Positions 1-7,754 of a stretch of 64,000 bases of DNA are shown piece after piece. Location of the stretch: the NCBI RefSeq assembly GCF_049445995.1, contig NZ_JBMSDZ010000008.1, positions 62,001 through 126,000 on the forward strand. Direction: 5' to 3'. The number at the start of each line of letters is the position of its first letter. Within the stretch, counting starts at the first letter, position 1. The translations under genes were made by a program, and so were the position numbers. This stretch comes from Dyella_A sp049445995. GTDB taxonomy: Bacteria > Pseudomonadota > Gammaproteobacteria > Xanthomonadales > Rhodanobacteraceae. The notes below the pieces were generated by a model that saw nothing but the letters and a program-made list of their open reading frames with translations, ran no database searches and had not been told where the DNA came from.

Positions 1-1
1 C

Positions 2-1057
2 CTCATCGTGGAGGCCAGGACGCAGGACGCCGACAGCCTCAAGGAGACCCGCGCGCGCAGCCTCGGGCTCACCGTGGCCGATGCGCGCGCCGCGCTCGAC
101 GTGGTGCCCGCGGCAGAGGATTACGCCGCCGAAAAGCGCGTGCGTCGCTGGGACGTGTTCAGCGACGTGGGCCGCAGCGAGGCGGGAGTCAGCGGCATCA
201 GTCCGGGCTATTTCAAGCTCGCCTCGCTGCGCGTGGCAGCCGGCCGCGCGCTTGACGCCAACGATGATCAGCGACTGGCGGCGGTCGCCGTCCTGGGCGC
301 GCAGGCGGCGCACGAGCTGTTTCCCGACGGCAAGCCGCTGAACCGGCTGATCAAGGTCAACCAGGTGTGGCTGCGCGTGGTCGGCGTGCTGGCCGATCGC
401 GACCTGGGCAAGGATCAGTTCGAAGGCGTGGCGCTGGGCGCCGACGCCGACCGCGTGTTCGTGCCGCTGGGCAGCGCACGCGCACGGTTCCGTTTTCAGC
501 CGATGGAAGACGAGATCGACCGCTTCCTGCTGCGGCTGAAGAATCCTGACCGGCTGGCGGCGGGTGCGCGGGTGCTGGGCCAGGTGCTCGACCAGCGCCA
601 CGCAGGCGCCGCCGACTACCGGATGGTGGTGCCGCAACAGCTGTACCGGCAGAACCAGAAGACCCAGCGGATCTTCTCCATCGTGATGGGCTCGATCGCC
701 GGCGTGAGCCTGCTGGTGGGCGGTATCGGCATCATGAACATCATGCTGGCCAATGTGCTGGAGCGGCGTCGCGAGATTGGCCTGCTGCGCGCGATCGGTG
801 CGCGCCGGCAGGACATCGTGGCGCGCTTCCTGCGCGAAGCGGTGGTGATCTGTGCGTCCGGTGCGTTGATTGGCCTGCTGTTCGGCGCGCTGCTGGCGTA
901 TGCGATCGCCGCGTTCGCCGGCTGGCAGGTGGCATGGGAGCCGCTCGGCATTTTCGCCTCGGTGACCGCCTGCCTGCTGATCGGCATCGCCTTCAGCATC
1001 TATCCGGCGCGCCAGGCGGCGGCGCTGGATCCGATCGCGGCGATCCGCGACGAATAG
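2..1057 (+). CDS. ABC transporter permease, MacB/FtsX type (5' end outside window)
   Basis: C-terminal about 350 residues of a MacB-type ABC permease, open through the left edge, so the true start is not visible. The visible part is a periplasmic core-like region (about residues 1-215) followed by a FtsX-type membrane domain: a hydrophobic segment with GGIGIMNIML, the cytoplasmic motif RRREIGLLRAIGA, then two more hydrophobic segments and an ending PARQAAALDPIAAIR. These are hallmarks of the MacB/LolC/FtsX superfamily. Such permeases transmit ATP-driven motion to the periplasm, usually with an adaptor protein and outer-membrane channel to export peptides or lipids. The cognate ATPase and adaptor would lie upstream, outside the window. 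Substrate cannot be told. Confidence 0.88.
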   Translation, partial: LIVEARTQDADSLKETRARSLGLTVADARAALDVVPAAEDYAAEKRVRRWDVFSDVGRSEAGVSGISPGYFKLASLRVAAGRALDANDDQRLAAVAVLGAQAAHELFPDGKPLNRLIKVNQVWLRVVGVLADRDLGKDQFEGVALGADADRVFVPLGSARARFRFQPMEDEIDRFLLRLKNPDRLAAGARVLGQVLDQRHAGAADYRMVVPQQLYRQNQKTQRIFSIVMGSIAGVSLLVGGIGIMNIMLANVLERRREIGLLRAIGARRQDIVARFLREAVVICASGALIGLLFGALLAYAIAAFAGWQVAWEPLGIFASVTACLLIGIAFSIYPARQAAALDPIAAIRDE

Positions 1058-1067
1058 CGCCGCCCTT

Positions 1068-2564
1068 TCAGCCGGCCAGTGCGCTGCGCAGCGCGGTGCC
1101 GTCGGGGCTGCCCAGCCCGGTGCAGGCGTCCCACCCCTTGCCGGCACGGTAGTGCCCGTTGTCGCCCTGGGTGATGTCGTGGAAGCCCTGTCCGTCAAGC
1201 GGGTAGAGCGAGGCGTGGCCATCGCCGAGGTCATGGCCCAGCGACTGGTTCAGTCGTGCCACCAGCGCCGCCCACAGCGGTGCCACTGCGCTGGTGCCGC
1301 CGTAGACCAGGTCCTGGCCGTCGAGCCGGATCCGGTAGCCGGTGAGCGGGTCGGCCACGCCGGCGACATCCGGCACCCCGCGTCCCTGGAATCCATCGGG
1401 AGTGGCCGGCACGTTCATGCCGGCCTGCCAGGCCGGTCGCGCAAAGATCCGGCTGACCCCGCCACCGGTGGCGCCGTTGCCGCTGGCGCTCTCGTTCCAC
1501 ACGGTTTCGCTGCCGATCGTGCCGGCGCTGGCGATCAGCCGGGTACCGCCGCAGGCCAGCACGCAGGGGCTGGCGGCGGGATAGTCCACGTGCAATTGGC
1601 CATCGCTCTGGCCGTCGGTGGCGCCATCGTCGCCAGCGGCCACGGTGACCGTGACGCCCATCGCCACGGCATCCTGCAATGCCGATTCCATCGCTTCGCG
1701 GGAGGCGGCGCTCCAGTTGTCCTCGGGCCCGCCCCAGCTGATCGAGATCACGCTGGGTTGCTGGCCGGTGTCGTGCGCGGCCTGCGAGATCGCATCGAAG
1801 AAGCCGGCATCGGTATTGGGCGCGAAATACACCGCCAGCCGCGCCGCCGGCGCCAGCGCGCCGGCCACCTCGATGTCCAGTGCCACCTCGCCGTCAGCCG
1901 CGCCGCCCGGTGCATTGCCGGCCCCGTCCACGGCAATCGGGGTCACCGTCGGACCGGCGATGCCCAGGCTGGCGAAGTAACTGCTCAGGTCGTCCTCGCG
2001 GTAGCCGCCGCCGAGCTCGATGATCGCGATGGTCTGGCCGCCGCCGTCGGTGCCCGCCGGAAAGCCATACAACGCTCCGAGTTCGGGCGGCGTAAAGCTG
2101 GCGGTCCCCGTGGTCAGCAGCGGCCGGAAATGCGGCTTGGCCACGGGCCGCTGGTCCAGCCCGAGCACCGCGATCACCGACGGGTCGGGCAGGTTCGGCG
2201 CCTGCGCCACGCCGAGGACACGCTGATCGCTGTCGCCCATCGCATAGTGCGCCGGGCTGACCCCGAACATCGTGCCGATCTGCTGCGCCGAGCCACGCAG
2301 CCGCAGGATGCGCCGCTGCGGCTGGCAATCCACCTCCTCGAGGCCATGCCGGCCGGCCAGCGCACGCACCCGGGTCAGCGCCGCGGGATCGGCACCGTGC
2401 GCCTGCGCAAACGCCTCGCGGCTCATTGCGGCACCGCGCGTGCCGGCCGGTGCCGGCGGCGCGCGATGGCGGAACACCAGCGTGACGGTGATCGGGGTAT
2501 CCGGAGCGGCCGGCCCGAGGTAACGGCAGGCGGCGGGAAACGGCGTGCGCGTGGAAGTATTCAT
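1068..2564 (-). CDS. S53 family serine-carboxyl peptidase (sedolisin/kumamolisin type)
   Basis: A 498-residue peptidase with an N-terminal pro-domain (about 15-145) and a sedolisin catalytic domain (about 155-495). The catalytic Glu and Asp are seen in DGEVALDIE (E226, D230), the oxyanion Asp in AAGDDGA (about 312), and the nucleophile Ser in GGTSAVAP (S425). The C-terminal DITQGDNG...GW stretch fits the family's calcium site. Members are acid-active endopeptidases, usually secreted and self-processed. The ATG at 2564 was chosen because GGAG lies six bases upstream; an ATG four codons earlier overlaps that ribosome binding site. No clear Sec signal peptide is visible, so the export route is uncertain. 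It converges with the upstream permease and is divergent from hemB. Confidence 0.92.
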   Translation of the reverse strand: MNTSTRTPFPAACRYLGPAAPDTPITVTLVFRHRAPPAPAGTRGAAMSREAFAQAHGADPAALTRVRALAGRHGLEEVDCQPQRRILRLRGSAQQIGTMFGVSPAHYAMGDSDQRVLGVAQAPNLPDPSVIAVLGLDQRPVAKPHFRPLLTTGTASFTPPELGALYGFPAGTDGGGQTIAIIELGGGYREDDLSSYFASLGIAGPTVTPIAVDGAGNAPGGAADGEVALDIEVAGALAPAARLAVYFAPNTDAGFFDAISQAAHDTGQQPSVISISWGGPEDNWSAASREAMESALQDAVAMGVTVTVAAGDDGATDGQSDGQLHVDYPAASPCVLACGGTRLIASAGTIGSETVWNESASGNGATGGGVSRIFARPAWQAGMNVPATPDGFQGRGVPDVAGVADPLTGYRIRLDGQDLVYGGTSAVAPLWAALVARLNQSLGHDLGDGHASLYPLDGQGFHDITQGDNGHYRAGKGWDACTGLGSPDGTALRSALAG

Positions 2565-2786
2565 GGCGGACTCCATCGTGTCGGACTCCAGGACGGCAGC
2601 GGACCAGCGCAGCATGCGCCTCGTTCCCGGCCATGTGATGCGGCCGCAAGCGCCTTCGCGCTTCACCGTTCAGCCCCCGGCGTGCATCGTGGAGACGGCG
2701 CGAAGTGCGCGTCGGATGGTCGCTGCCCGCGTGCAGCCACCGGCGGGGTCCTATCATGTCGGCATGCCATTGCCAGGAACGTCCCC

Positions 2787-3776
2787 GTGAGCTATCCCGC
2801 CATCCGCCTCCGCCGCATGCGCCGTGACGCGTTTTCCCGTGCGCTGATGCGCGAGCACACGCTGCTGGCGAGCGACCTGATCATGGTGGCGTTCGTGATC
2901 GAGGGCGAGCACCGGCGGGTGGACGTGCCCTCGATGCCGGGCGTGCAGCGGCTGTCGATCGACCTGCTGCTGGAACTGGCCGGCGAATGCGTTCGCTTGG
3001 GCATTCCCGCGCTGGCGCTGTTTCCGATCACCGACACGCCCAAGACCGAGGACGCCGCCGAGGCGTGGAATCCCGATGGCCTGATGCAGCGCGCCGCGCG
3101 CGCGCTCAAGGCGAAGTATCCCGAGCTCGGCCTGATCGGCGACGTGGCGCTGGACCCGTACACCAGCCACGGCCAGGACGGCCTGATCGACGCGCACGGC
3201 TACGTGATGAACGAGCCGACCATCGAGGCGCTGGTGAAGATGTCGCTGGCGCAGGCCCAGGCGGGCATGGATTTCGTGGCGCCGTCGGACATGATGGACG
3301 GCCGCGTCGGCGCAATCCGCGAGGCGCTGGAAGAGGCCGGTCACATCCACACGCGCATCCTGGCCTACTCGGCCAAGTATGCCTCGAGCTTCTACGGCCC
3401 GTTCCGCGATGCGGTGGGTTCCTCGGCCAATCTCGGCAAGGGCAACAAGCACACCTACCAGATGGACGTGGGCAACTCGGACGAGGCGTTGCGCGAGGTG
3501 GAGCTGGACATCCACGAAGGCGCCGATGCGGTGATGGTCAAGCCGGGCCTGCCGTACCTGGACGTGCTGCGCCGGGTGAAGGACGCCTTCGGCATGCCCA
3601 CCTTCGTGTACCAGGTGTCGGGCGAATACGCGATGCTCAAGGCCGCCTGCCAGAACGGCTGGCTGGACGAGAAGGCGGTGGTGCTGGAAACGCTCACCTG
3701 CTTCAAGCGCGCTGGCGCTGACGCCATCCTCACCTATTTCGCGATCGATGCCGCGCGCTGGCTGCGCGGCGAATAG
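2787..3776 (+). CDS. hemB: delta-aminolevulinic acid dehydratase (porphobilinogen synthase)
   Basis: A 329-residue HemB, full family length. It condenses two 5-aminolevulinate molecules to porphobilinogen in cytosolic tetrapyrrole synthesis. The two active-site lysines are visible: K197 in AYSAKYASSFYGPFRDA and K252 in VMVKPGLPYLD. At the metal site the sequence reads DVALDPYTSHGQDG (about 119-132), where zinc-type enzymes have cysteines, so this is the Mg2+-dependent, cysteine-free type known from Pseudomonas. Start is GTG at 2787 with AGGA eight bases upstream. The frame stays open another 1.6 kb upstream, but that stretch is antisense to the S53 peptidase and not coding. It probably supplies heme to the cytochrome genes farther along, although it is not in their operon. 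Confidence 0.97.
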   Translation: MSYPAIRLRRMRRDAFSRALMREHTLLASDLIMVAFVIEGEHRRVDVPSMPGVQRLSIDLLLELAGECVRLGIPALALFPITDTPKTEDAAEAWNPDGLMQRAARALKAKYPELGLIGDVALDPYTSHGQDGLIDAHGYVMNEPTIEALVKMSLAQAQAGMDFVAPSDMMDGRVGAIREALEEAGHIHTRILAYSAKYASSFYGPFRDAVGSSANLGKGNKHTYQMDVGNSDEALREVELDIHEGADAVMVKPGLPYLDVLRRVKDAFGMPTFVYQVSGEYAMLKAACQNGWLDEKAVVLETLTCFKRAGADAILTYFAIDAARWLRGE

Positions 3777-3914
3777 ACAGTCGTCCTGCCCGCAAAATTC
3801 CCGCAGCTCAGCCGTCCAGCGCCCGACGCGTCCGGCACGATGGCGGACCCGGGAGCGACCCGGTTCTCAACCCGATCGTGCGCGGCGGCCAGGCCTCCGC
3901 CATGGAGCGATGGC

Positions 3915-4871
3915 ATGAAACTCTGGGCGACCGTGCTGTGCCTGATCTTGGCGTGCGCGTGCGCGCACGCTGCAACCCCGGCCCGTGGCCGAACCCCACT
4001 GTGGCAGCCGGCAGGTGGGTTGAAGCAGACGCCGATCTGGCCGGCCATGCCGCCCGATGCGCAACCCATGCCCGGGCCGGAGACGGTAACCATCCGTACG
4101 GAGCAGGTCGGCGGCCGGCCGTGGCGGGCGGTGACCAACGTCGCCACGCCGACGATGACCGTGTACCCGCCTACAGGCCGCAACACCGGCGCGGTCGTGG
4201 TGGTGTTTCCCGGCGGCGGCTTCGAGGTGCTGGCGATCGACCTGGAAGGCAGCGAGATCTGCGACTGGTTAACCACCCGCGGCATCACCTGCGTGCTGCT
4301 CAAGTACCGCGTACCCAGTGCGACGTACGACTGGCATTGCCACTGTCGCCCGCACAACTTCGCGCTGTCCGTGCCGTCGCTGCAGGACGCACAGCGCACG
4401 CTACGGCTGGTGCGCTTCCACGCGCGCGACTGGCACATCGACCCGCACAGGATCGGTGTGATCGGCTTCTCCGCGGGCGGCTACCTGGTGGCCGAGGCCA
4501 GCACCAACTACCGGCGGCGCCTCTACCCGCCGGTGGATGCTGCCGATCATGAAAGCGCGCGACCGGATTTCGCGCTGGCGATCTACCCGGGCCACCTGAC
4601 CCGCGGCGACGGCAAGCTCAATCCTAACGTGCCGGTCACGGCGGATACGCCGCCAACCTTCATCCTGCAGGCCGGCAACGACGACGTCGACGGCGTGCAG
4701 CAGGCACTGGTCTACTACACCGCGCTTCAGGCGGCCGGCGTGCCGGCGGAGCTGCACGTATACGCCCACGGCGGCCACGCTTTCGGCCTGCGCCGCACCG
4801 GCGAGCCGATCACCGCATGGACCGACCTGGCCGATACCTGGCTGCGCACGATCGGGATCAGCGCGCGCTGA
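3915..4871 (+). CDS. secreted alpha/beta hydrolase (acetyl-esterase-like)
   Basis: A 318-residue protein with a signal peptide (residues 1-19, cleavage after AHA) and an alpha/beta hydrolase fold. Visible motifs are the oxyanion loop FPGGGF (about 98-103), the nucleophile elbow GFSAGG with S186, the acid region AGNDD (about 253-257) and the catalytic histidine in GGHAFG (H288). This arrangement matches the BD-FAE/acetyl xylan esterase-like group often annotated as esterase/lipase, acting on acylated sugars or small esters in the periplasm. The start at 3915 follows GGAG with seven bases between; an in-frame start 75 bases upstream lacks a signal sequence. It stands alone between hemB and a convergent gene. 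Exact substrate is unknown. Confidence 0.85.
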   Translation: MKLWATVLCLILACACAHAATPARGRTPLWQPAGGLKQTPIWPAMPPDAQPMPGPETVTIRTEQVGGRPWRAVTNVATPTMTVYPPTGRNTGAVVVVFPGGGFEVLAIDLEGSEICDWLTTRGITCVLLKYRVPSATYDWHCHCRPHNFALSVPSLQDAQRTLRLVRFHARDWHIDPHRIGVIGFSAGGYLVAEASTNYRRRLYPPVDAADHESARPDFALAIYPGHLTRGDGKLNPNVPVTADTPPTFILQAGNDDVDGVQQALVYYTALQAAGVPAELHVYAHGGHAFGLRRTGEPITAWTDLADTWLRTIGISAR

Positions 4872-4893
4872 ATCCACGAAACCTCGCGAGCAT

Positions 4894-5688
4894 TCAACGC
4901 GGGGACTTCGGCCCCGTGAGCGTGATCTCGTAGACTTTCGGCCAGCGCTTGCCGGTGACGAACAGGCGCTGGCCCTTGGCGTCCCAGGCGATGCCGTTGA
5001 GCACGTCGTTGGCCGGGTCGGCGGTTTCCTCGGGTTTGGGGCCGAGGCCGGTGAGGTCGATCCAGCCGACCACGTGGCCGCTGGCCGGGTCGATCCGCGC
5101 GATGCGCGAGGTGAGCCAGACGTTGGCGTAGAGCTGGCCCTGCACCCATTCCAGCTCGTTGAGGTTCTGCACCGGGGTGCCGTCGGCGGTGACGAAGATC
5201 GCCGAGACTTGGCTCAGGGTCTGCGGATCGAGCACGCGGATGATCGGCGTGCCGTCGCTCATGTAGATGTGCCGGTCGTCGGCGGTCAGCGCCCAGCCCT
5301 CGCCGGGATAGCGGAAGCTGCCGGTGGGACGGAAGCTGTCCAGCTCGTAGGTGTAGCCCTTGTGCGATTGCCAGGTCAGCTCGACCAGCGTGTCGCGCCA
5401 CGCCACGATGCCCTCGCCGTAGTCCGGCGGCGGCAGCTCGCGCTGTTGCAGCACGCGGCCGGTGGCGAGGTCGACCTTGCGGATGCTCGACTCGCCCACG
5501 TTGCCGGTGCTCTCGTACAGGTAGCCGTCGCGATAGAACAGGCCCTCGGTGTAGGCGGCGGTGTCGTGCGGGTAGTTGTGCACCACGCGGTAGCCGTAGA
5601 CCGGCACCGCCGCGCGCGAAGCGCATGCTGGCAGGCTCAGGGCGATCATGAGCACGGCGACGAAGGCGGGCAGGGCAGGCGTTTTCAT
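4894..5688 (-). CDS. glutaminyl-peptide cyclotransferase (plant-type), lipoprotein
   Basis: A 264-residue lipoprotein precursor: a signal sequence ending in lipobox LPAC, then a five-bladed beta-propeller of the plant/bacterial glutamine cyclotransferase family. Family motifs visible include FTEGLF-like YTEGLFYRDG (about 47), the ESTG stretch after it, and NELEWVQGQLYANVW (about 180). The enzyme turns N-terminal Gln into pyroglutamate on exported proteins. The ATG at 5688 gives a proper signal sequence; a start 36 bases upstream would put charged residues ahead of it. It is convergent with the esterase gene and divergent from the kefB-like gene. Anchoring to a membrane is inferred from the lipobox. 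Confidence 0.9.
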   Translation of the reverse strand: MKTPALPAFVAVLMIALSLPACASRAAVPVYGYRVVHNYPHDTAAYTEGLFYRDGYLYESTGNVGESSIRKVDLATGRVLQQRELPPPDYGEGIVAWRDTLVELTWQSHKGYTYELDSFRPTGSFRYPGEGWALTADDRHIYMSDGTPIIRVLDPQTLSQVSAIFVTADGTPVQNLNELEWVQGQLYANVWLTSRIARIDPASGHVVGWIDLTGLGPKPEETADPANDVLNGIAWDAKGQRLFVTGKRWPKVYEITLTGPKSPR

Positions 5689-5750
5689 CCGGCGATGATT
5701 CCACATTTGCCCACGGCATGGCATCGGTCACAGTGGTCAGAAGGCTGCGT

Positions 5751-5758
5751 GACATAAT
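5751..5758 (+). promoter_or_regulatory. extended -10 promoter element for the KefB-type gene
   Basis: CATAAT at 5753-5758 is preceded by TG one base earlier, giving an extended -10 element about 30 bases upstream of the TTG start. No good -35 is seen at 17-18 bases. Transcription would begin near 5765, leaving a leader of about 20 bases with GGAG. Confidence 0.4.
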
Positions 5759-5785
5759 CGCGCCGACCCCCACGGAGCGCCCCGC

Positions 5786-7621
5786 TTGGACAGCCCGCAC
5801 TTCCTGCAGACCGCGCTGGTGTTCCTGGTCGCCACGGTGATCGCCGTGCCGCTGACCAAGCGCTTTCGGCTGGGCGCGGTGCTGGGCTACCTCGGCGCCG
5901 GCGTGGTGATCGGACCGCAGCTGCTCGGGCTGGTCAGCGACACCGACGGCGTGGCCACCATCTCCGAGTTCGGCGTGGTGCTGATGCTGTTCGTGATCGG
6001 CCTGGAGCTGTCGCCGCAGCGGCTGTGGGTGATGCGCCGCTCGGTGTTCGGCACCGGTGCGCTGCAGGTGATCGCCAGTGCGCTGGTGATCGGTGCGGTG
6101 GCGTATCTGCTGGTGGACCTGCCGGGCAAGGCGGCGGTGATCGTCGGCGGCAGCCTGGCGCTGTCGTCCACCGCGTTCGGGCTGCAGATTCTCGCCGAGC
6201 GCAAGGAGGCCGGCTCGGACTACGGGCGGCAGGCGTTCTCCATCCTGCTGTTCCAGGATCTGGCGGCGATCCCGCTGATCGCGATGGTGCCGCTGCTGGC
6301 CACCTCGTCCGCCCGCCACGGCGTGGATCTCGTGGGCATCGCGCGCACGGTGGGCATCATCGTGGTGGTGATGGTGGGCGGGCGCTTCCTGCTGCGGCCG
6401 GTGTTCCGCTTCGTCGCCAAGGCCAACGCGGTGGAGGTGTCCACCGCCACCGCGCTGCTGGTGGTGATGGGCACCGCGTGGCTGATGGATGAGGTGGGCG
6501 TGTCGATCACGCTGGGCGCCTTCCTCGCCGGCGTGCTGCTGGCCGATTCGGAATACCGGCACGAGCTGGAATCGCACATCGAGCCGTTCAAGGGCCTGCT
6601 GCTGGGGTTGTTCTTCATCAGCGTGGGCATGTCGATGGATCTGGGCCTGCTGCGGCACATGCCGCTGCTGGTGTTCGGCCTGGTGGCGGCGCTGCTGCTG
6701 GCCAAGGGCCTGCTGCTGTGGCCGCTGGGGCGCACGCTGGGCGGGCTCGACGGCCACGACGCGCTGCGCCTGGCGGTGCTGCTGGCGTGCGGCGGCGAGT
6801 TTGCCTTCGTGGTGCTCAAGCAGGCCGCCGAGCGGCAGCTGGTGAGCGCCACGGTGCACGGCGTGCTGGTACTGGCGATCACGCTCTCGATGGCGCTGAC
6901 GCCGCTGCTGGTGGTGCTGGCGGCGAAGCTGCTCGACGTGCAGGCGAAGAAGCCCGAGCGCGAATACGACACCATCGCGCCGGACGCGCCGCCGCGGGTG
7001 ATCATCGCCGGCTTCGGCCGCGTGGGGCAGATCGTGGGGCGCATGCTGCGCGCGCAGAACATCCCGTTCGTGGCGCTGGAATCGTCGGTGGAGCAGATGG
7101 ACACGCTGCGCCGCTTCGCCAACACCTCGCTGTTCTTCGGCGACCCGGCGCGGCCGGACCTGCTGCGCGCGGCGCAGGCGGACCGGGCCGAGGTGTTCGT
7201 GCTGGCCACCGACGACCCACAGGCCAACCTGCGCATCGCGCGGCTGGTGCGCCGGCAGTTTCCCCACCTCAAGCTGGTGGCTCGCGCGCGCAATCGCCAG
7301 CACGCCTTCCGCCTGATGGACCTGGGCGTGGACGAGCCGGTGCGCGAGACCTTCCACTCCAGTCTGAAGATGACGCGCAAGACGCTGGAGGCGCTGGGCA
7401 TGCCGCACGGGCAGGCGGTGGACCGGGTCGAGCGTTTCCGCCGCCACGACGAGAAGCTGCTCAAGACCCAGTACCTGGTCTACGACGACGAGACGCGGCT
7501 GGTACAGACCTCGCTCGAAGCCTTGAGCGACCTGCAGAAACTGCTCGATGCCGACATGGCGCCCGAAGCGGCGCAGGAACGCCAGAGCGCGGCGCCGGTG
7601 GCCGCGGCCGACCCGGACTGA
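5786..7621 (+). CDS. monovalent cation:proton antiporter, KefB/KefC family (CPA2)
   Basis: A 611-residue CPA2 antiporter. The N-terminal about 385 residues form roughly a dozen membrane segments with the Na+/H+ exchanger fold; LGAFLAGVLLADSEYRHELE (about 245) is the conserved substrate-path region. After a short linker comes a RCK/TrkA-N nucleotide-binding domain starting with the Rossmann motif IIAGFGRVG (about 404-413). Such proteins exchange K+ for H+ and are gated by cytosolic ligands such as glutathione adducts in KefB/KefC. No separate KefF/KefG ancillary subunit gene is adjacent. The start is a TTG with GGAG eight bases upstream; no ATG gives a better N-terminus. The gene converges with the ankyrin gene across a palindromic spacer. 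Confidence 0.93.
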   Translation: MDSPHFLQTALVFLVATVIAVPLTKRFRLGAVLGYLGAGVVIGPQLLGLVSDTDGVATISEFGVVLMLFVIGLELSPQRLWVMRRSVFGTGALQVIASALVIGAVAYLLVDLPGKAAVIVGGSLALSSTAFGLQILAERKEAGSDYGRQAFSILLFQDLAAIPLIAMVPLLATSSARHGVDLVGIARTVGIIVVVMVGGRFLLRPVFRFVAKANAVEVSTATALLVVMGTAWLMDEVGVSITLGAFLAGVLLADSEYRHELESHIEPFKGLLLGLFFISVGMSMDLGLLRHMPLLVFGLVAALLLAKGLLLWPLGRTLGGLDGHDALRLAVLLACGGEFAFVVLKQAAERQLVSATVHGVLVLAITLSMALTPLLVVLAAKLLDVQAKKPEREYDTIAPDAPPRVIIAGFGRVGQIVGRMLRAQNIPFVALESSVEQMDTLRRFANTSLFFGDPARPDLLRAAQADRAEVFVLATDDPQANLRIARLVRRQFPHLKLVARARNRQHAFRLMDLGVDEPVRETFHSSLKMTRKTLEALGMPHGQAVDRVERFRRHDEKLLKTQYLVYDDETRLVQTSLEALSDLQKLLDADMAPEAAQERQSAAPVAAADPD

Positions 7622-7627
7622 GAGGGC

Positions 7628-7714
7628 GAGAAAAAATCGCCCGCCTACTGCGGCGCTCTCGCTACGGCGGTCGAATTTTTCTCAGCCTCTGAGCGCCGGC
7701 GGCATCACGCCGGC
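7628..7714. terminator. two adjacent hairpins between convergent genes, likely bidirectional terminator
   Basis: A long imperfect inverted repeat (7628-7639 with 7672-7683: GAGAAAAAATCG against CGAATTTTTCTC) has a GC-rich inner stem and A/T runs on both outer sides, so it could end transcription from either strand. A second hairpin follows at 7695-7714 (GCCGGCG, 6-nt loop, CGCCGGC). They occupy the spacer between the antiporter and the ankyrin gene. Confidence 0.6.
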
Positions 7715-7754
7715 AACACCCGCAGGCGTTGCCGATCGAGCCTGGGTTACTGGG

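Noticed and set aside
1152..2786. Open plus-strand frame continuous with hemB, about 545 codons upstream of its start
   Set aside because: It is antisense to the S53 peptidase, Arg/Gly/Ala-rich and without family resemblance; HemB has full length from the GTG at 2787 with a ribosome binding site.
4727..7447. Open minus-strand frame of about 900 codons across the antiporter and cyclotransferase genes
   Set aside because: It crosses two convincingly coding genes in other frames and is His/Arg/Gln-rich, typical of antisense translation in high-GC DNA.
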